Source of the DNA: Solibacillus sp. FSL W7-1464
GTDB lineage: Bacteria > Bacillota > Bacilli > Bacillales_A > Planococcaceae
Reading direction: 5' to 3'
Length of the DNA stretch: 64,000 bases
Assembly: GCF_038004425.1 (NCBI RefSeq)
Contig: NZ_JBBORC010000001.1
Span: forward strand, 3,377,001-3,441,000
In this document: in pieces, positions 1 to 9,253 of the stretch
How the letters are laid out: each line of letters begins with the position of its first letter
Numbering within the stretch: position 1 is the first letter of the stretch
Program-made: the position numbers and the translations under genes
Notes under the pieces: model-generated
Database searches by the model: none
Told to the model about the DNA's origin: nothing
Seen by the model: only the letters and a program-made list of their open reading frames with translations

Positions 1-194
1 AAGTTTTTATGATTCACTTTCATCTGATCATAATCAGCTGGTGCTTCCTCATCCTTTTCCAAAGACTTCGTTAAAATTTTCGGCATATCCTCCGGGGTAA
101 CAGTAACGCCACCTAATTTAAAAATTTCGATCATTTCTCTATTTTTCAAATCCATTGCGTAACGTACACGGATTAAAATATCATTATTATCCAT
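1..194 (-). CDS. DUF1456 (YehS-like) protein, 3' part outside window
   Basis: Leftward reading frame that runs off the window edge; only the first ~64 codons are visible. It begins MDNNDILIRVRYAMDLKN, the pattern of DUF1456/YehS proteins, in which a short domain with an 'N-D-I-L-x-x-V-R-Y-A' start is repeated twice. A GGAGGCAATT ribosome site (195-204) fixes the ATG at 194. Function of the family is unknown. No partner gene is visible because the downstream side is outside the window. Confidence 0.8.
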   Translation of the reverse strand, partial: MDNNDILIRVRYAMDLKNREMIEIFKLGGVTVTPEDMPKILTKSLEKDEEAPADYDQMKVNHKN

Positions 195-314
195 AATTGC
201 CTCCATCATGTTTTGCTTACGCCTATTATACCAGACGACAGGGCAGGTTTGTTAGCTGGACTCTTTAAGGACTCGTTTTTATAAAGGATAGGAGAATGCT
301 TCTTATTTTAATCA

Positions 315-345
315 TGAAAAAAAGCCTCGACAAAAAATCGAGGCT
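315..345 (-). terminator. Terminator of the acyl-CoA synthetase gene
   Basis: Arms AGCCTCGA (323-330) and TCGAGGCT (338-345) form a perfect 8-bp stem; on the minus strand it is followed by a run of seven T. Confidence 0.85.
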
Positions 346-353
346 ACCATATT

Positions 354-1841
354 TTAAATCGTCTGTTTTGGTCTTAACGTATGCTTCAGTACTTTACCTG
401 ATGCATTACGAGGCAGTTGACCGATAAAATCGACTTCAAACGGAACTTTATACTTTGCAAGCTGTGTCATGCAATAGTCCAGCACATCCTGCTCCATTAG
501 TTGTTGGCCTTCTTTTAATACAACAAATGCCTTTGGAACTTCACCATAAACTTCATGAGGCACCCCTACGACAGCAGCCTCTAAAATTTGAGGCATTTGG
601 TAAAGTACTTCTTCCACTTCAATCGGGTAAATATTTTCCCCGCCGCGAATAATCATATCCTTTTTGCGGTCTACAATATATAAATAGCCTTCCTCGTCAA
701 AACGGCCTAAATCTCCTGTGTACAACCATCCGTCTTGAATCGACTTTGCTGTTTCTTCCGGTGCGCGCAAATATCCCTTCATTACTTGAGGACCTTTCAC
801 GCAAATTTCACCAACCTCCCCTAATGGTACAACTTCACCATTAGCATCACGCAGCTGAATTTCCGTCCGTGCTAACGGTTTGCCTACTGAACCGATTTTA
901 AATAGTGCAGCATCATCCAGCAATGAACTCGCTGCAGGTGAATTTTCCGTTTGCCCGTACAAATTCTGTACTTTTACTTTCGGGAATGTATCCTTCAGAC
1001 GCTTAACAAGCTCATATGGCATCGGTGCAGCTCCATAGCAGAATAGGCGCAGTTGACTAAAATCATAGGACTGCAGCTCAGGTTTGTTCAATAAAATCGT
1101 ATACATTGCCGGCACACCAAAGAAAATGGTTGCCTTTGTTCCAACTAGATTTTTCAATGTCTGATCTGGTGAAAACGCCTCTTCTATAAGAACTGCTCCA
1201 CCTTTATAAATTGTCGGCACCGCAAACACATGGCTGCCTGCACAGTGGAACAATGGAGTACAAATAAACATGCGGTCCTCATTCGTCATATTCATCGAAT
1301 CAGACCAGATTTGCGCTGTCTCCAAAATATTCCGGTGACTGAGCATAACCCCTTTTGGTTTTCCTGTAGTTCCGGATGTATACATGACAACAGACGTATC
1401 CTCAGGCTCCAACTGCGGCAATTCCGGGGAAGCGCTACCCCCCTTAATAATTTCTTTGATTTGTGAAAGCGACAGGATTTCCTGAAAACCATGTGTCGTA
1501 AGGTCAATCGTCGCTTGCAATTTTTCATCATAAACTAAAATTTTTGCTTCTGAATGTTTAAATATAAAATCCACTTCAGGAGGAGCCAGCTTTGTATTTA
1601 CAGGCATTACGGTTAAGCCTGCGAGCTGCACACCATAATAAACAGCCATAAACAAATGGGAGTTGAGCGCAAACTCTGCTACAATATCATCTTTTTGAAA
1701 ACCTTTTTCGATCAGATAACCGGCAATTTTCCGCGAGTTATTCAGAAGTTCTTCGTAGGACCATACTTCATTTTCAAATTGAATAGCCGTTGCATTTGGT
1801 GTCTCCAGAGCTTGGTCAACTAATGCCTGTAAAACTGTCAT
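354..1841 (-). CDS. Long-chain acyl-CoA synthetase / class I AMP-forming ligase
   Basis: 495-aa ANL-superfamily enzyme, expected to adenylate a carboxylic acid with ATP and transfer it to CoA in the cytoplasm. The phosphate-binding loop YTSGTTGKPKG lies at ~154-164, the hinge YTGDLGRFDEEGYLYIVDRKKD near 375-395, the GGENIYPIEVEEV motif just after, and the catalytic lysine of the final SGKVLK near residue 485. The ATG at 1841 has an AAGGGGGAT ribosome site. It is monocistronic with its own terminator. The acyl substrate cannot be read from the sequence; FadD-like fatty acid activation is the default, and MenE-like or aryl-acid ligases are alternatives. Confidence 0.85.
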   Translation of the reverse strand: MTVLQALVDQALETPNATAIQFENEVWSYEELLNNSRKIAGYLIEKGFQKDDIVAEFALNSHLFMAVYYGVQLAGLTVMPVNTKLAPPEVDFIFKHSEAKILVYDEKLQATIDLTTHGFQEILSLSQIKEIIKGGSASPELPQLEPEDTSVVMYTSGTTGKPKGVMLSHRNILETAQIWSDSMNMTNEDRMFICTPLFHCAGSHVFAVPTIYKGGAVLIEEAFSPDQTLKNLVGTKATIFFGVPAMYTILLNKPELQSYDFSQLRLFCYGAAPMPYELVKRLKDTFPKVKVQNLYGQTENSPAASSLLDDAALFKIGSVGKPLARTEIQLRDANGEVVPLGEVGEICVKGPQVMKGYLRAPEETAKSIQDGWLYTGDLGRFDEEGYLYIVDRKKDMIIRGGENIYPIEVEEVLYQMPQILEAAVVGVPHEVYGEVPKAFVVLKEGQQLMEQDVLDYCMTQLAKYKVPFEVDFIGQLPRNASGKVLKHTLRPKQTI

Positions 1842-2133
1842 TTAAAATCCCCCTTAGTATATAAATATCTCAATATTCTAAATTTTAACAATTTTAAGCT
1901 GCTTAATGCAATATTTTCTGTCTGTTTATTTTTTTTAGCAACTCACAAAAATTTTAGTATTTGCGAATGGTATGTATTTATTTTGGATAAGCTAGTTGTC
2001 AAATAAAGCTAATTGATCCATTTTATTTGAACATAAAAACATTCAGAGTGGACAAATTAATGATGAAGTTTGAAAAGGAAAGTAATCACACGCCTTTTAC
2101 TTCAACATTGCTAAATCAAAGAGGAGGAAAACT

Positions 2134-2370
2134 ATGCCAGCTTTAGAGGTGAAATGTACTGTATCAGATTGCTTTTTCCATGCAAAGGGGAATTTTTGTG
2201 GGGCCGAAAAAATAGAAATCGATATGGAAAGTATAACCAACAAAAAAGAGCGGTCGGAATTTGCTTCTGACTTTGATTTGCAAGCCCCTAAACAAAAAGA
2301 AGCCAAGTCTTCCAGCGACACTTGCTGCAAAACATTTATTTGTAAAAAAGATGCAGAAAAGCGGCACTAA
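2134..2370 (+). CDS. DUF1540 small cysteine-rich protein
   Basis: 78 aa. It begins MPALEVKCTVSDCFFHAKGN and contains an N-terminal pair of Cys (in CTVSDC), another Cys in NFCGAEKI and a C-terminal CCKTFIC cluster. This C-x5-C ... C spacing with an 'A-E-x-I-x-I-D' segment is the DUF1540 signature, a presumed metal-binding domain common in spore formers. The ribosome site AGAGGAGGA (2119-2127) supports the start, and a terminator follows directly, so it is a single-gene unit. Function unknown. Confidence 0.8.
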   Translation: MPALEVKCTVSDCFFHAKGNFCGAEKIEIDMESITNKKERSEFASDFDLQAPKQKEAKSSSDTCCKTFICKKDAEKRH

Positions 2371-2380
2371 GTAATTTGAA

Positions 2381-2429
2381 GAAGCTGTCTAGAAAGTGTA
2401 TACCACTTATTTAGACAGCTTCCTTTTTA
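2381..2429 (+). terminator. Terminator after the DUF1540 gene
   Basis: 11-bp perfect stem GAAGCTGTCTA (2381-2391) / TAGACAGCTTC (2412-2422) followed by CTTTTT. Confidence 0.85.
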
Positions 2430-2437
2430 TTGCAGGT

Positions 2438-2677
2438 TTAATGCGGTCCGTTGCCACCTAACTGCCCACTGCCGGGCACTTCATTGACCTTGTAAGTACC
2501 GCTGTCTACTTCCAGATTTTCCGTTAAAGGACGAAGCGGCATTTCATCGTTCGTCTTCACTTCCTGTTCCTTGGCAAGCATGGCAAGCGTTTCATTATAC
2601 GAAGGACCTGAAGCTGCATTCAGACGTTTTACTTCATCAACATCTGTTCCTGCTTTTGTGAAATTTTTTTCGTTCAT
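2438..2677 (-). CDS. Small hydrophilic protein, possibly gamma-SASP-like
   Basis: 79 aa, acidic and hydrophilic, with no membrane segment or cysteine. The N-terminal part AGTDVDEVKRLNA recalls the repeat of gamma-type small acid-soluble spore proteins (TDV..VK..NA), but the usual germination-protease site TEFASE is not present; the nearest thing is SYNETLAMLAKE. The start at 2677 has an excellent GGAGGAGGTG ribosome site (2682-2693). It lies upstream of the MFS gene on the same strand. I do not recognise the family with certainty; spore association is inference from the local resemblance. Confidence 0.6.
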   Translation of the reverse strand: MNEKNFTKAGTDVDEVKRLNAASGPSYNETLAMLAKEQEVKTNDEMPLRPLTENLEVDSGTYKVNEVPGSGQLGGNGPH

Positions 2678-2745
2678 ACATCCACCTCCTCCGCTATTAG
2701 GATGTACGATGATTAATTGTTTATGTAACTATTAGTTAATCAATC

Positions 2746-4002
2746 CTATAATGTTTCCGTAACATGCGCTTCTTTGTACAACATAATTCCAACTAAACCG
2801 ACTAATGAAAAAAGAACCGGAATTATAAAGCCATAAAAATAACCAGATTGTATATTTATCGAGCTTGCCTGAACATAATCCAAAATAGCACCTAAAAAAA
2901 TCGGCAGTAAAACGGCACTTAAAAAGCCTCCTGTATTTGCAAATCCCGATACAATGCCTGACTCTGTCATTGGGAATGACTGCCTTACAGCAGCAAATGT
3001 CAATGCACTTGCTCCATACCCGAAGCCGATAAGGAAAAAAAGAATGATGACCCCAACTAAGGATGGATACCCTTGAAATAAAAGAAACATAAACCAGCTG
3101 GCAAAAACAAGCGATTGTACCGCTATATAAGGTTTTTTAATCGATTCATACATACTTGCCACCCAGCTCATAAATGGAGCCCCAATAATTGCTCCGACCA
3201 GCCCTACCATAATTAACTGGCTCGCTTGAGACCGGCTCATTTCGTAAAGATCCATTCCATACGGTACAGCCCATGAACTGATAAACCCGACATACCCGCC
3301 AACTACCCCAAAGTGGCATAAAAATAAAGCCCATGCTTGACGGCTTGAAAAAACTCTTTTTACAATGCCCGCTGTTTTTTCGCGTTGGGCAGTTTCTGTT
3401 ACTACAGGACTAGTTTGCGGAAAAGCCTTTTTTGCTTGTTTTATTAGCACCATAAATAGCAGTATGCCGCATAAGCTTACAAGAAGACCTAAAGAGAAAA
3501 ATGCCCATCTCCATCCAAAGAGTCCAATCCAAGCAGAAAATGGAACAGTCGCCAACAGGAACCCTAAACTGCCTGTCATCCCGGCAAAACCGACTAATCG
3601 GACAAATTCCTTCTTATAAAACCACTGGCCTAATATGAGCATCATATTAACCCATATCGTCGCATCCCCTATTCCGGTAAAAATTCGCGATATAAATAAT
3701 ACCGATTCATGTGTACCGACACTGTAAAGAACTGTCCCCACACCGGTAAGGACGGCACCAAAAATAAGAAAGAAATTCGGACCGAAGCGATCCGCCAAAA
3801 TCCCCATCGGTATTTGCAGACTAGTATAAACAAAAAATTGCACCCCTGTTATCAATCCGATTGTCGTAGCCGTAATATTAAAGTCGTGCATCAGCTGATC
3901 AGTAATTAATCCGGGCGCTGTCCGTTGACTGGCCATCAGTAAATACGTAAGCAATACTGAAACAAATACGATCCATCTGTACTTACTATTTTGCTTTTCC
4001 AA
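2746..4002 (-). CDS. MFS transporter
   Basis: 418-aa polytopic membrane protein with about 12 hydrophobic segments and the loop motif GILADRFGP (~residues 67-75) characteristic of major facilitator permeases. The central loop (~195-215) is hydrophilic, as usual between the two six-helix halves. The frame opens with TTG at 4002 behind a GGGAG ribosome site; there is no in-frame ATG before the first helix. The overall look is of the organic-anion/nitrate-type 'RhmT/ExuT-like' branch, but the substrate cannot be assigned. It lies downstream of a small SASP-like gene on the same strand with 68 bp between them. Confidence 0.8.
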   Translation of the reverse strand: MEKQNSKYRWIVFVSVLLTYLLMASQRTAPGLITDQLMHDFNITATTIGLITGVQFFVYTSLQIPMGILADRFGPNFFLIFGAVLTGVGTVLYSVGTHESVLFISRIFTGIGDATIWVNMMLILGQWFYKKEFVRLVGFAGMTGSLGFLLATVPFSAWIGLFGWRWAFFSLGLLVSLCGILLFMVLIKQAKKAFPQTSPVVTETAQREKTAGIVKRVFSSRQAWALFLCHFGVVGGYVGFISSWAVPYGMDLYEMSRSQASQLIMVGLVGAIIGAPFMSWVASMYESIKKPYIAVQSLVFASWFMFLLFQGYPSLVGVIILFFLIGFGYGASALTFAAVRQSFPMTESGIVSGFANTGGFLSAVLLPIFLGAILDYVQASSINIQSGYFYGFIIPVLFSLVGLVGIMLYKEAHVTETL

Positions 4003-4226
4003 TGATCACTGCTCCCATAAATTTTTTATTTACACATTTGAATTTTTAATTATGCGTTCTTTTTCTTCTTCATTTTATGAAAGTACCTTGCCTGTTATCT
4101 TTTCGAGCCAACACTTTCATAAAGTTATATACCCTACATATAAATAACAGTATGCAGGGTAAGTTGCATAGTTTTTATTTAAGAAAAAAAGGTGAAGGAA
4201 GTGAAACTATTCTTCAAATTGGTCCA

Positions 4227-4829
4227 ATGCCTGTAAGTACTGTTCGTTTAGATTATGGACCGAATCAATTGGTATATTATCCACATGTTTTTTACAAGTT
4301 TGATCAGTCGTGGGAAAACGAGATGAATGAGACGATTAAGGAGCAAGTACACAAACAAATTGCACAGCAAGTTGGCGAAATGCCGACATCAGTAGAAGAA
4401 ATGCAAGGGCTATACGAAATAAAAAACAATCAGCGGCAAGTATTAAGCTTGAGCCTCTCTAATTATACGTATCATCAAAAGGCCGCACATGGAATGACGA
4501 CAATTGAATCAATGACATTTGATATAGAAAAAAAGAAGCTATGTACACTCAAGGATTTATTTAAACCCGGCAGCAATTATGTCAGAAGACTATCTGCTCT
4601 TGTCGATATTCAAATACAGGAGCGGGACCTTCCTACACTAGGAGATTTTCAGGGTATAAGTCCAGATCAGGATTTCTATATTGCAGATAAAACACTCGTT
4701 ATTTACTTTCAGCTATATGAGATAACACCATATGTTGTAGGTCTGCCAATGTTTCCGATTTCTGTTTTTGATCTGGCAGATATTATCGACGAATCCGGTC
4801 CGCTTGGCAGATTGGCGACTAACGGTTAA
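4227..4829 (+). CDS. DUF3298/DUF4163 (RsiV-type domain) protein
   Basis: About 200 aa. The segments NYTYHQKAAHGMTTIESMTFD, LKDLFKPGSNYV, FQGISPDQDFYIADKTLVIYFQLYE and PFPIS-like VGLPMFPISVFDL are those of the DUF3298 domain, also present at the C-terminus of the anti-sigma factor RsiV. No signal peptide or transmembrane helix is convincing, so it is probably cytoplasmic or released. The start is uncertain: ATG at 4152 and 4227 both lack a ribosome site, whereas AAGGAAGTG (4195-4203) sits 6-8 nt before an in-frame ATT at 4209. 4227 is the conservative start. Function unknown. Confidence 0.75.
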   Translation: MPVSTVRLDYGPNQLVYYPHVFYKFDQSWENEMNETIKEQVHKQIAQQVGEMPTSVEEMQGLYEIKNNQRQVLSLSLSNYTYHQKAAHGMTTIESMTFDIEKKKLCTLKDLFKPGSNYVRRLSALVDIQIQERDLPTLGDFQGISPDQDFYIADKTLVIYFQLYEITPYVVGLPMFPISVFDLADIIDESGPLGRLATNG

Positions 4830-4839
4830 TGTTAATTAA

Positions 4840-4883
4840 AAATGTACTATATTTTTAATTTCAAAATATAGTACATTTCTTTT
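4840..4883. terminator. Bidirectional terminator
   Basis: 16-bp stem AAATGTACTATATTTT (4840-4855) / AAAATATAGTACATTT (4863-4878) followed by CTTTT. It separates the convergent DUF3298 gene and the permease gene at 4934. Confidence 0.85.
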
Positions 4884-4933
4884 CATACTTGTAATGAGGT
4901 GCCAAGAAAAAAATTATATGTCCCCTTCCAATG

Positions 4934-6331
4934 TTAAATAATGAAAAGCGCTACAATCGTCGTCACGATTAAACCGATGATTACCGGTACAAGATTTCTT
5001 CTTGCAAGCTCAAACGGGCTAACATTACAAATGGCTGCCGCAGGAATAAGCGCCCATGGAACAAGTGTCCCTCCACCTACCCAAATGGCCGCAATTTGAC
5101 CAAGAGCAGTCAATGTTGCAGTACCTTCTCCGATTGCAGTACCAAATAGATTACCGAGTGACCCTACTAAAGAAATTCCGGAAAAGCCGGATCCGTCCAG
5201 TCCTGTAATAGCCCCGACACCTGTCAATGTCACAACAGCAATTTCCGTTGTTAATGGAACAAGCGCCGCCAGTCCCATACCAAGGTCATTCACAATACCA
5301 TGTGATGTTTCAGGCAGATGATTTCCGAGAATTGTAAGGAATCCTGCGTCCCCTAAATAGAAAAATGCCGCAATCGGAATGACCGGTCCAAATACTTTAA
5401 ACCCAAACTGGAATCCTTTAATAAAGTAGCTCGTTGTTTGGTCGAGCCCCTTCTTTTTATAAGCAATCACACAAAGTATCAGCAGGATAAAAACAGAAGT
5501 GCCTCCTACCAGCGCTGTTGCGTCTCCTCCTTGAAGATCGAAAATAGCCATTGCAACAACATCCAGTATAAAGGCAACCGGAATTAAAAGAGCGAAGATT
5601 TTCTTCTGGGTCATCGATAAGAGTTCTTCTGTTTGCTCCAGCTCTTGCTCCGTACTATTATCATACGTTCCGACTAAAGGAATAGTGCCGCGCTTCATAT
5701 CACGTTTCAAAAAGTAAAATGCTACTGCTGTCGTCACAACCCCCATCGTTATGACTAGAGGAATACTTGCCGATATAACATCTCCTACAGGAAGCCCGGC
5801 AGCATCGGCCGTTAACTTCGGGGCGCCTTGAATAATAAAATCACTGGATAAAGCAATCCCGTGACCGAATAAGTTCATTGCCATAGCCACACCTAATGCC
5901 GGCAGCCCCGCTCTTATTGCTACTGGCAATAAAACAGCTCCGAGCAGCGCTACTGCAGGTGATGGCCAGAAAAACCATGAAATGATCATCATTAATATCC
6001 CGATTGTCCAAAATCCTAGTGTCGGGTTTTTAATAATCTTTGTAAAAGGGGCAATCATTACTTCATTAATTCCTGTTTTCGTAAGTACCCTGCTCATCGC
6101 AACGATAATTGAGATAATTAAAATAGTAGATAGAAGTTCGGTTATTGCATAAATAAAGCTATTAAATACCCCTCCAATTGAAGAAACAAAATCCCCTGTC
6201 GCGACGAAAGCAATAACGAAAATCCCCACAATACTAATCAGTGTTGTGTCCAGACGCCTCACCATAAAGATAATGATCAGCATGATGAAAACAACATAGA
6301 TCCAGTGGAGAGCTGTTATTTCAATCCCCAT
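4934..6331 (-). CDS. Permease of the GntP/ion-transporter type
   Basis: 465 aa, about 12 hydrophobic segments, with the duplicated half-motifs (SPAVALLGAVLLPVAIRAG near 125-145 and GIGEGTATLTALGQIAAIWVGGG near 405-430) seen in gluconate/citrate/dicarboxylate carriers of the ion-transporter superfamily. Start ATG at 6331 has AAAAGAGGTAGAGT upstream. It is a single-gene unit ending at a shared terminator. The substrate is unknown; an organic anion is likely. It is not a close relative of the GntP gene 500 bp away. Confidence 0.65.
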   Translation of the reverse strand: MGIEITALHWIYVVFIMLIIIFMVRRLDTTLISIVGIFVIAFVATGDFVSSIGGVFNSFIYAITELLSTILIISIIVAMSRVLTKTGINEVMIAPFTKIIKNPTLGFWTIGILMMIISWFFWPSPAVALLGAVLLPVAIRAGLPALGVAMAMNLFGHGIALSSDFIIQGAPKLTADAAGLPVGDVISASIPLVITMGVVTTAVAFYFLKRDMKRGTIPLVGTYDNSTEQELEQTEELLSMTQKKIFALLIPVAFILDVVAMAIFDLQGGDATALVGGTSVFILLILCVIAYKKKGLDQTTSYFIKGFQFGFKVFGPVIPIAAFFYLGDAGFLTILGNHLPETSHGIVNDLGMGLAALVPLTTEIAVVTLTGVGAITGLDGSGFSGISLVGSLGNLFGTAIGEGTATLTALGQIAAIWVGGGTLVPWALIPAAAICNVSPFELARRNLVPVIIGLIVTTIVALFII

Positions 6332-6558
6332 ACTCTACCTCTTTTCCTTTTTACTTAGCATATGGAGAGAAAAGAAAGGTTGTGAGCGCCTAGTAACAAT
6401 ATATATTTTTTAAGTTTTTATGTTATTCGCCTAGATTCTATAAATCATAGCCCAATGTTAGTAAGGACATTCTAAAATAACTTCATCAGTCATTTATGTT
6501 TATTTATTGATGGTAAAGAGACATATTACATATATACGATAAAAATAGAGGTGTAATT

Positions 6559-6804
6559 ATGGCGATTTGTCCGTTATGCAATGCATTAGAAAAAGTCAGT
6601 ATGGATTGTCCTACATGTAACAGTCCGCTACAGGATGGAGGAAAAGTAGCCGATTACTCAGATCCATACGGACATTATAATGACGAAAATACTGTTAAGC
6701 TTTTTGACGGCTATCCAAATACCGCTAAAGACGAGATTTGCCCACATTTACTCGTTTGTAAAGAGTGCAGCTTTGAGCGGGTCCTGTTTATACAGGAACA
6801 ATAA
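6559..6804 (+). CDS. Small zinc-ribbon-like protein
   Basis: 81 aa. CPLCNALEKVSMDCPTC near the N-terminus (residues 4-20) is a treble-clef/zinc-ribbon pair, and CPHLLVCKEC near the C-terminus provides two or three more cysteines. The ribosome site AGAGGTGTAATT precedes the ATG. No enzymatic motif is visible. It sits alone between two leftward permease genes. A metal-binding adaptor role is possible but not demonstrated. Confidence 0.7.
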   Translation: MAICPLCNALEKVSMDCPTCNSPLQDGGKVADYSDPYGHYNDENTVKLFDGYPNTAKDEICPHLLVCKECSFERVLFIQEQ

Positions 6805-6836
6805 AAAGCATGTCCGAAATAAAGTTTCGGACATGC
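6803..6836 (-). terminator. Terminator of the uronate operon
   Basis: 12-bp perfect stem GCATGTCCGAAA (6808-6819) / TTTCGGACATGC (6825-6836) with a T5 tract on the minus strand, directly after the gntP stop codon. Confidence 0.85.
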
Positions 6837-6850
6837 CATAATCAAAATTA

Positions 6851-8188
6851 TCAAATAAATATATCCAAGATCAATACTACGCCAAGACCTACAATCGAAG
6901 TCGTGAATAGTAATAGCCCCCATGTTTTAAATGTATCTTTGATCGATAAGTTAAAGTACTCTTTAAACAGCCAGAACGATGCATCATTGACATGTGTAAT
7001 TGTATTACTGCCCGCCGCTGTTGCCAAAACCATCAGTACCGGATTGACATCAAATGTATGGATTAACGGTCCTACAATACCTGCAGCTGTAATCGCCGAA
7101 ACAACCCCTGTACCAGTAGCAATACGAATAACCGCTGTAATCAGCCATGCCATAATTAACGGATTAATGGACGTGTTTTGCATTACACCTGCAATAAGAT
7201 CACCGATGCCTGTATCCAGAATGATCTGTTTAAATGCCCCACCAGAACCGACGATAAAGATTATCATTGCAATACCTTCTATCGCACCTGAGAACGAATT
7301 CATTACTTCTTTCATCGTACGTCCAAGACGGATGCCAAATACATAAATTGCAATCAGTACTGCCAAAATCATACTAATCTCAGCACTACCTAAAAAGTTG
7401 ATAAATTGGCCAACAGCCGAATCTTTATCGAAAATCATATTGTAAATCGTAGCACCTGTAATAATAATCGCCGGTAATAATGGAATCAATAAACTAATTC
7501 CAAACCCTGGTGCCTCATCCAAATTTACTTCTTCAGATTTTTTCAGTAATGGAGGTATTGGCAAATCCAAATTTTTCAAAACACGCGGAAGAATTATTCC
7601 TGCTGCAATAATAGCCGGTACTGCTACAACAATCCCTAGCAGATAGACCATTCCCATATCCGCACCATATGCTTCTACAAGTGCAGTCGGACCTGGCTGT
7701 GGCGGGAATATACTATGCGCCATTGTAGCAGCTGCAACCATTGTAATTCCTAAGCGCAAGTAAGGCATTTTCGCTTCAATCGCAATTGAAATTACTAATG
7801 GTGCCAAAATAATAAACGCCACTTCATAGAATACGGAAATACCGAAAATCGCTCCGACAATCAAAATCGCCCATTCTACATTTTTGGCTCCGAATTTTTT
7901 GAGCAAGGTCGAGGCAACTCGTTGGGCAGCCCCTGAATCAACCATTAACTTCCCGAGAACTGCACCCATACCGATAATAATCGCTAAACTACCAAGTGTG
8001 CTCCCAAAGCCTGTTTTTACAGATGTCACAACATCCGTTAACGATAAACCATTTAAAACCCCAACAAGAATTGCAACAATTAGTAAAGCTAATACACTAT
8101 TTAATTTTACTACGATGTTTAAATATAATAATAAACCGACACCAAGTGCGACCCAGATGATCGGTAAATAGTCTACTATGAAATCCAT
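6851..8188 (-). CDS. gntP: Gluconate/aldonate:H+ symporter, GntP family
   Basis: 445-aa integral membrane protein, 12-14 hydrophobic segments. The family-typical stretches GMGAVLGKLMVDSGAAQR (~75-92), FYEVAFIILAPL (~120-131), HSIFPPQPGPTA (~160) and GSNTITHVNDASFW (near 400) are all present. GntP carriers import gluconate and related sugar acids with protons. Start ATG at 8188 follows TAGGGGGAAAAC. It is the last gene of the kdgK-kdgA-uxuA-uxuB-lacI-gntP operon, 57 bp after the regulator, so the physiological substrate is probably the one degraded by that pathway (mannonate, 2-keto-3-deoxygluconate or a uronate) rather than gluconate. Confidence 0.9.
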   Translation of the reverse strand: MDFIVDYLPIIWVALGVGLLLYLNIVVKLNSVLALLIVAILVGVLNGLSLTDVVTSVKTGFGSTLGSLAIIIGMGAVLGKLMVDSGAAQRVASTLLKKFGAKNVEWAILIVGAIFGISVFYEVAFIILAPLVISIAIEAKMPYLRLGITMVAAATMAHSIFPPQPGPTALVEAYGADMGMVYLLGIVVAVPAIIAAGIILPRVLKNLDLPIPPLLKKSEEVNLDEAPGFGISLLIPLLPAIIITGATIYNMIFDKDSAVGQFINFLGSAEISMILAVLIAIYVFGIRLGRTMKEVMNSFSGAIEGIAMIIFIVGSGGAFKQIILDTGIGDLIAGVMQNTSINPLIMAWLITAVIRIATGTGVVSAITAAGIVGPLIHTFDVNPVLMVLATAAGSNTITHVNDASFWLFKEYFNLSIKDTFKTWGLLLFTTSIVGLGVVLILDIFI

Positions 8189-8245
8189 GTTTTCCCCCTA
8201 GGTTAATAGCTGTATCTCCATGCAATAATCGATATAGCTTTTGTA

Positions 8246-9250
8246 TTAATGACTTTGACGCATATTAAGTTGGCCACCAAAGCGGATAGTTTTGTAGTCA
8301 GACAGCTTTTGATCCCCTTTGATTTGCTGTAGTAACAACTCCACGGCTTTATTCGCCATTTGTGTTGTCGGCTGTGAAATGGTCGTAAGTTGGGGTGTAA
8401 ACAAGTTTGCAAATGATACATCATCAATTCCAATAACGGCTAAGTCTTTTGGAATTGCAAGTTGATGCTCTTTTGCAAAATTTAAGATTTCGACTAATAC
8501 ACGGTCACTGCCTGCGATGATCGCTTCCGGCCGTTGATCCAGTTCAAACATATTACGAAGAGATACTTTCATTTCTTCGACTTCGACACTATGTATATAT
8601 TGATCTTTTACTTGTATGCCTCTACTCACTAAAGCTTTTTTATAACCTTCTATTCGCTCCAGCCGTGGTGTAATATTACGTGTTACCGGTGCGGTCAGCA
8701 TAGCTATCCTGCTATGCCCGTTATCGGTCAATGCCTTTACCGCCATTTCTGCCGCTTGTTCATTTTCCAATAAAATAGAAGGAATTCCTAACCCCTCTAT
8801 CGTACGGTCCATAAAAACAATCGGATATTTTTTCTTTTTCATTTGCTCATACAAATCCAGATTATCGCCAGTCGGGAAAATAATCATCCCATCCACCTGT
8901 TTTGCCATGAGCATTTCAATGTACTGTCGTTCTTTTTCAGGTTCATCATCCGCATTGCATACAATTGTATGAAAGCCGTGTTTATTAAAGTTCAGTTCAA
9001 TTGCTCTAATAATATGAGTGGAGAATGAATGTAGAATATTCGCGACAATAATTCCTACAGTGAAAGTAGACTTTTGCGACAAACTACGAGCAATAATATT
9101 TGGTCGATATTTAAGCTCTCGAATGGAATATTCCACTTTTTTTCGGGTATGCTCACTCATATATTCATAGCGGCCATTCAAATATTGCGATACAGTACTT
9201 TTAGAAACCCCTGCATGCTTTGCGACATCGGAAATAGTGGTATTTTTCAA
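8246..9250 (-). CDS. LacI-family transcriptional regulator of the uronate operon
   Basis: 334 aa. Residues ~3-50 (TTISDVAKHAGVSKSTVSQYLNG ... ARSLSQKST) are a LacI-type helix-turn-helix plus hinge; the rest (FTVGIIVANI ... TPQLTTISQPTTQMA) is a periplasmic-binding-protein-like effector domain. The start is TTG at 9250 behind GGGGGTG, 4 bp after the uxuB stop, implying translational coupling. The position inside the operon suggests it binds the perfect palindrome at 12812-12835 and releases it on binding a pathway intermediate such as KDG, as KdgR does in Bacillus subtilis. That target is inference. Confidence 0.9.
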   Translation of the reverse strand: MKNTTISDVAKHAGVSKSTVSQYLNGRYEYMSEHTRKKVEYSIRELKYRPNIIARSLSQKSTFTVGIIVANILHSFSTHIIRAIELNFNKHGFHTIVCNADDEPEKERQYIEMLMAKQVDGMIIFPTGDNLDLYEQMKKKKYPIVFMDRTIEGLGIPSILLENEQAAEMAVKALTDNGHSRIAMLTAPVTRNITPRLERIEGYKKALVSRGIQVKDQYIHSVEVEEMKVSLRNMFELDQRPEAIIAGSDRVLVEILNFAKEHQLAIPKDLAVIGIDDVSFANLFTPQLTTISQPTTQMANKAVELLLQQIKGDQKLSDYKTIRFGGQLNMRQSH

Positions 9251-9253
9251 ATA

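Noticed and set aside
6810-7346. 178-aa rightward frame
   Set aside because: Antisense shadow of gntP, with no ribosome site.
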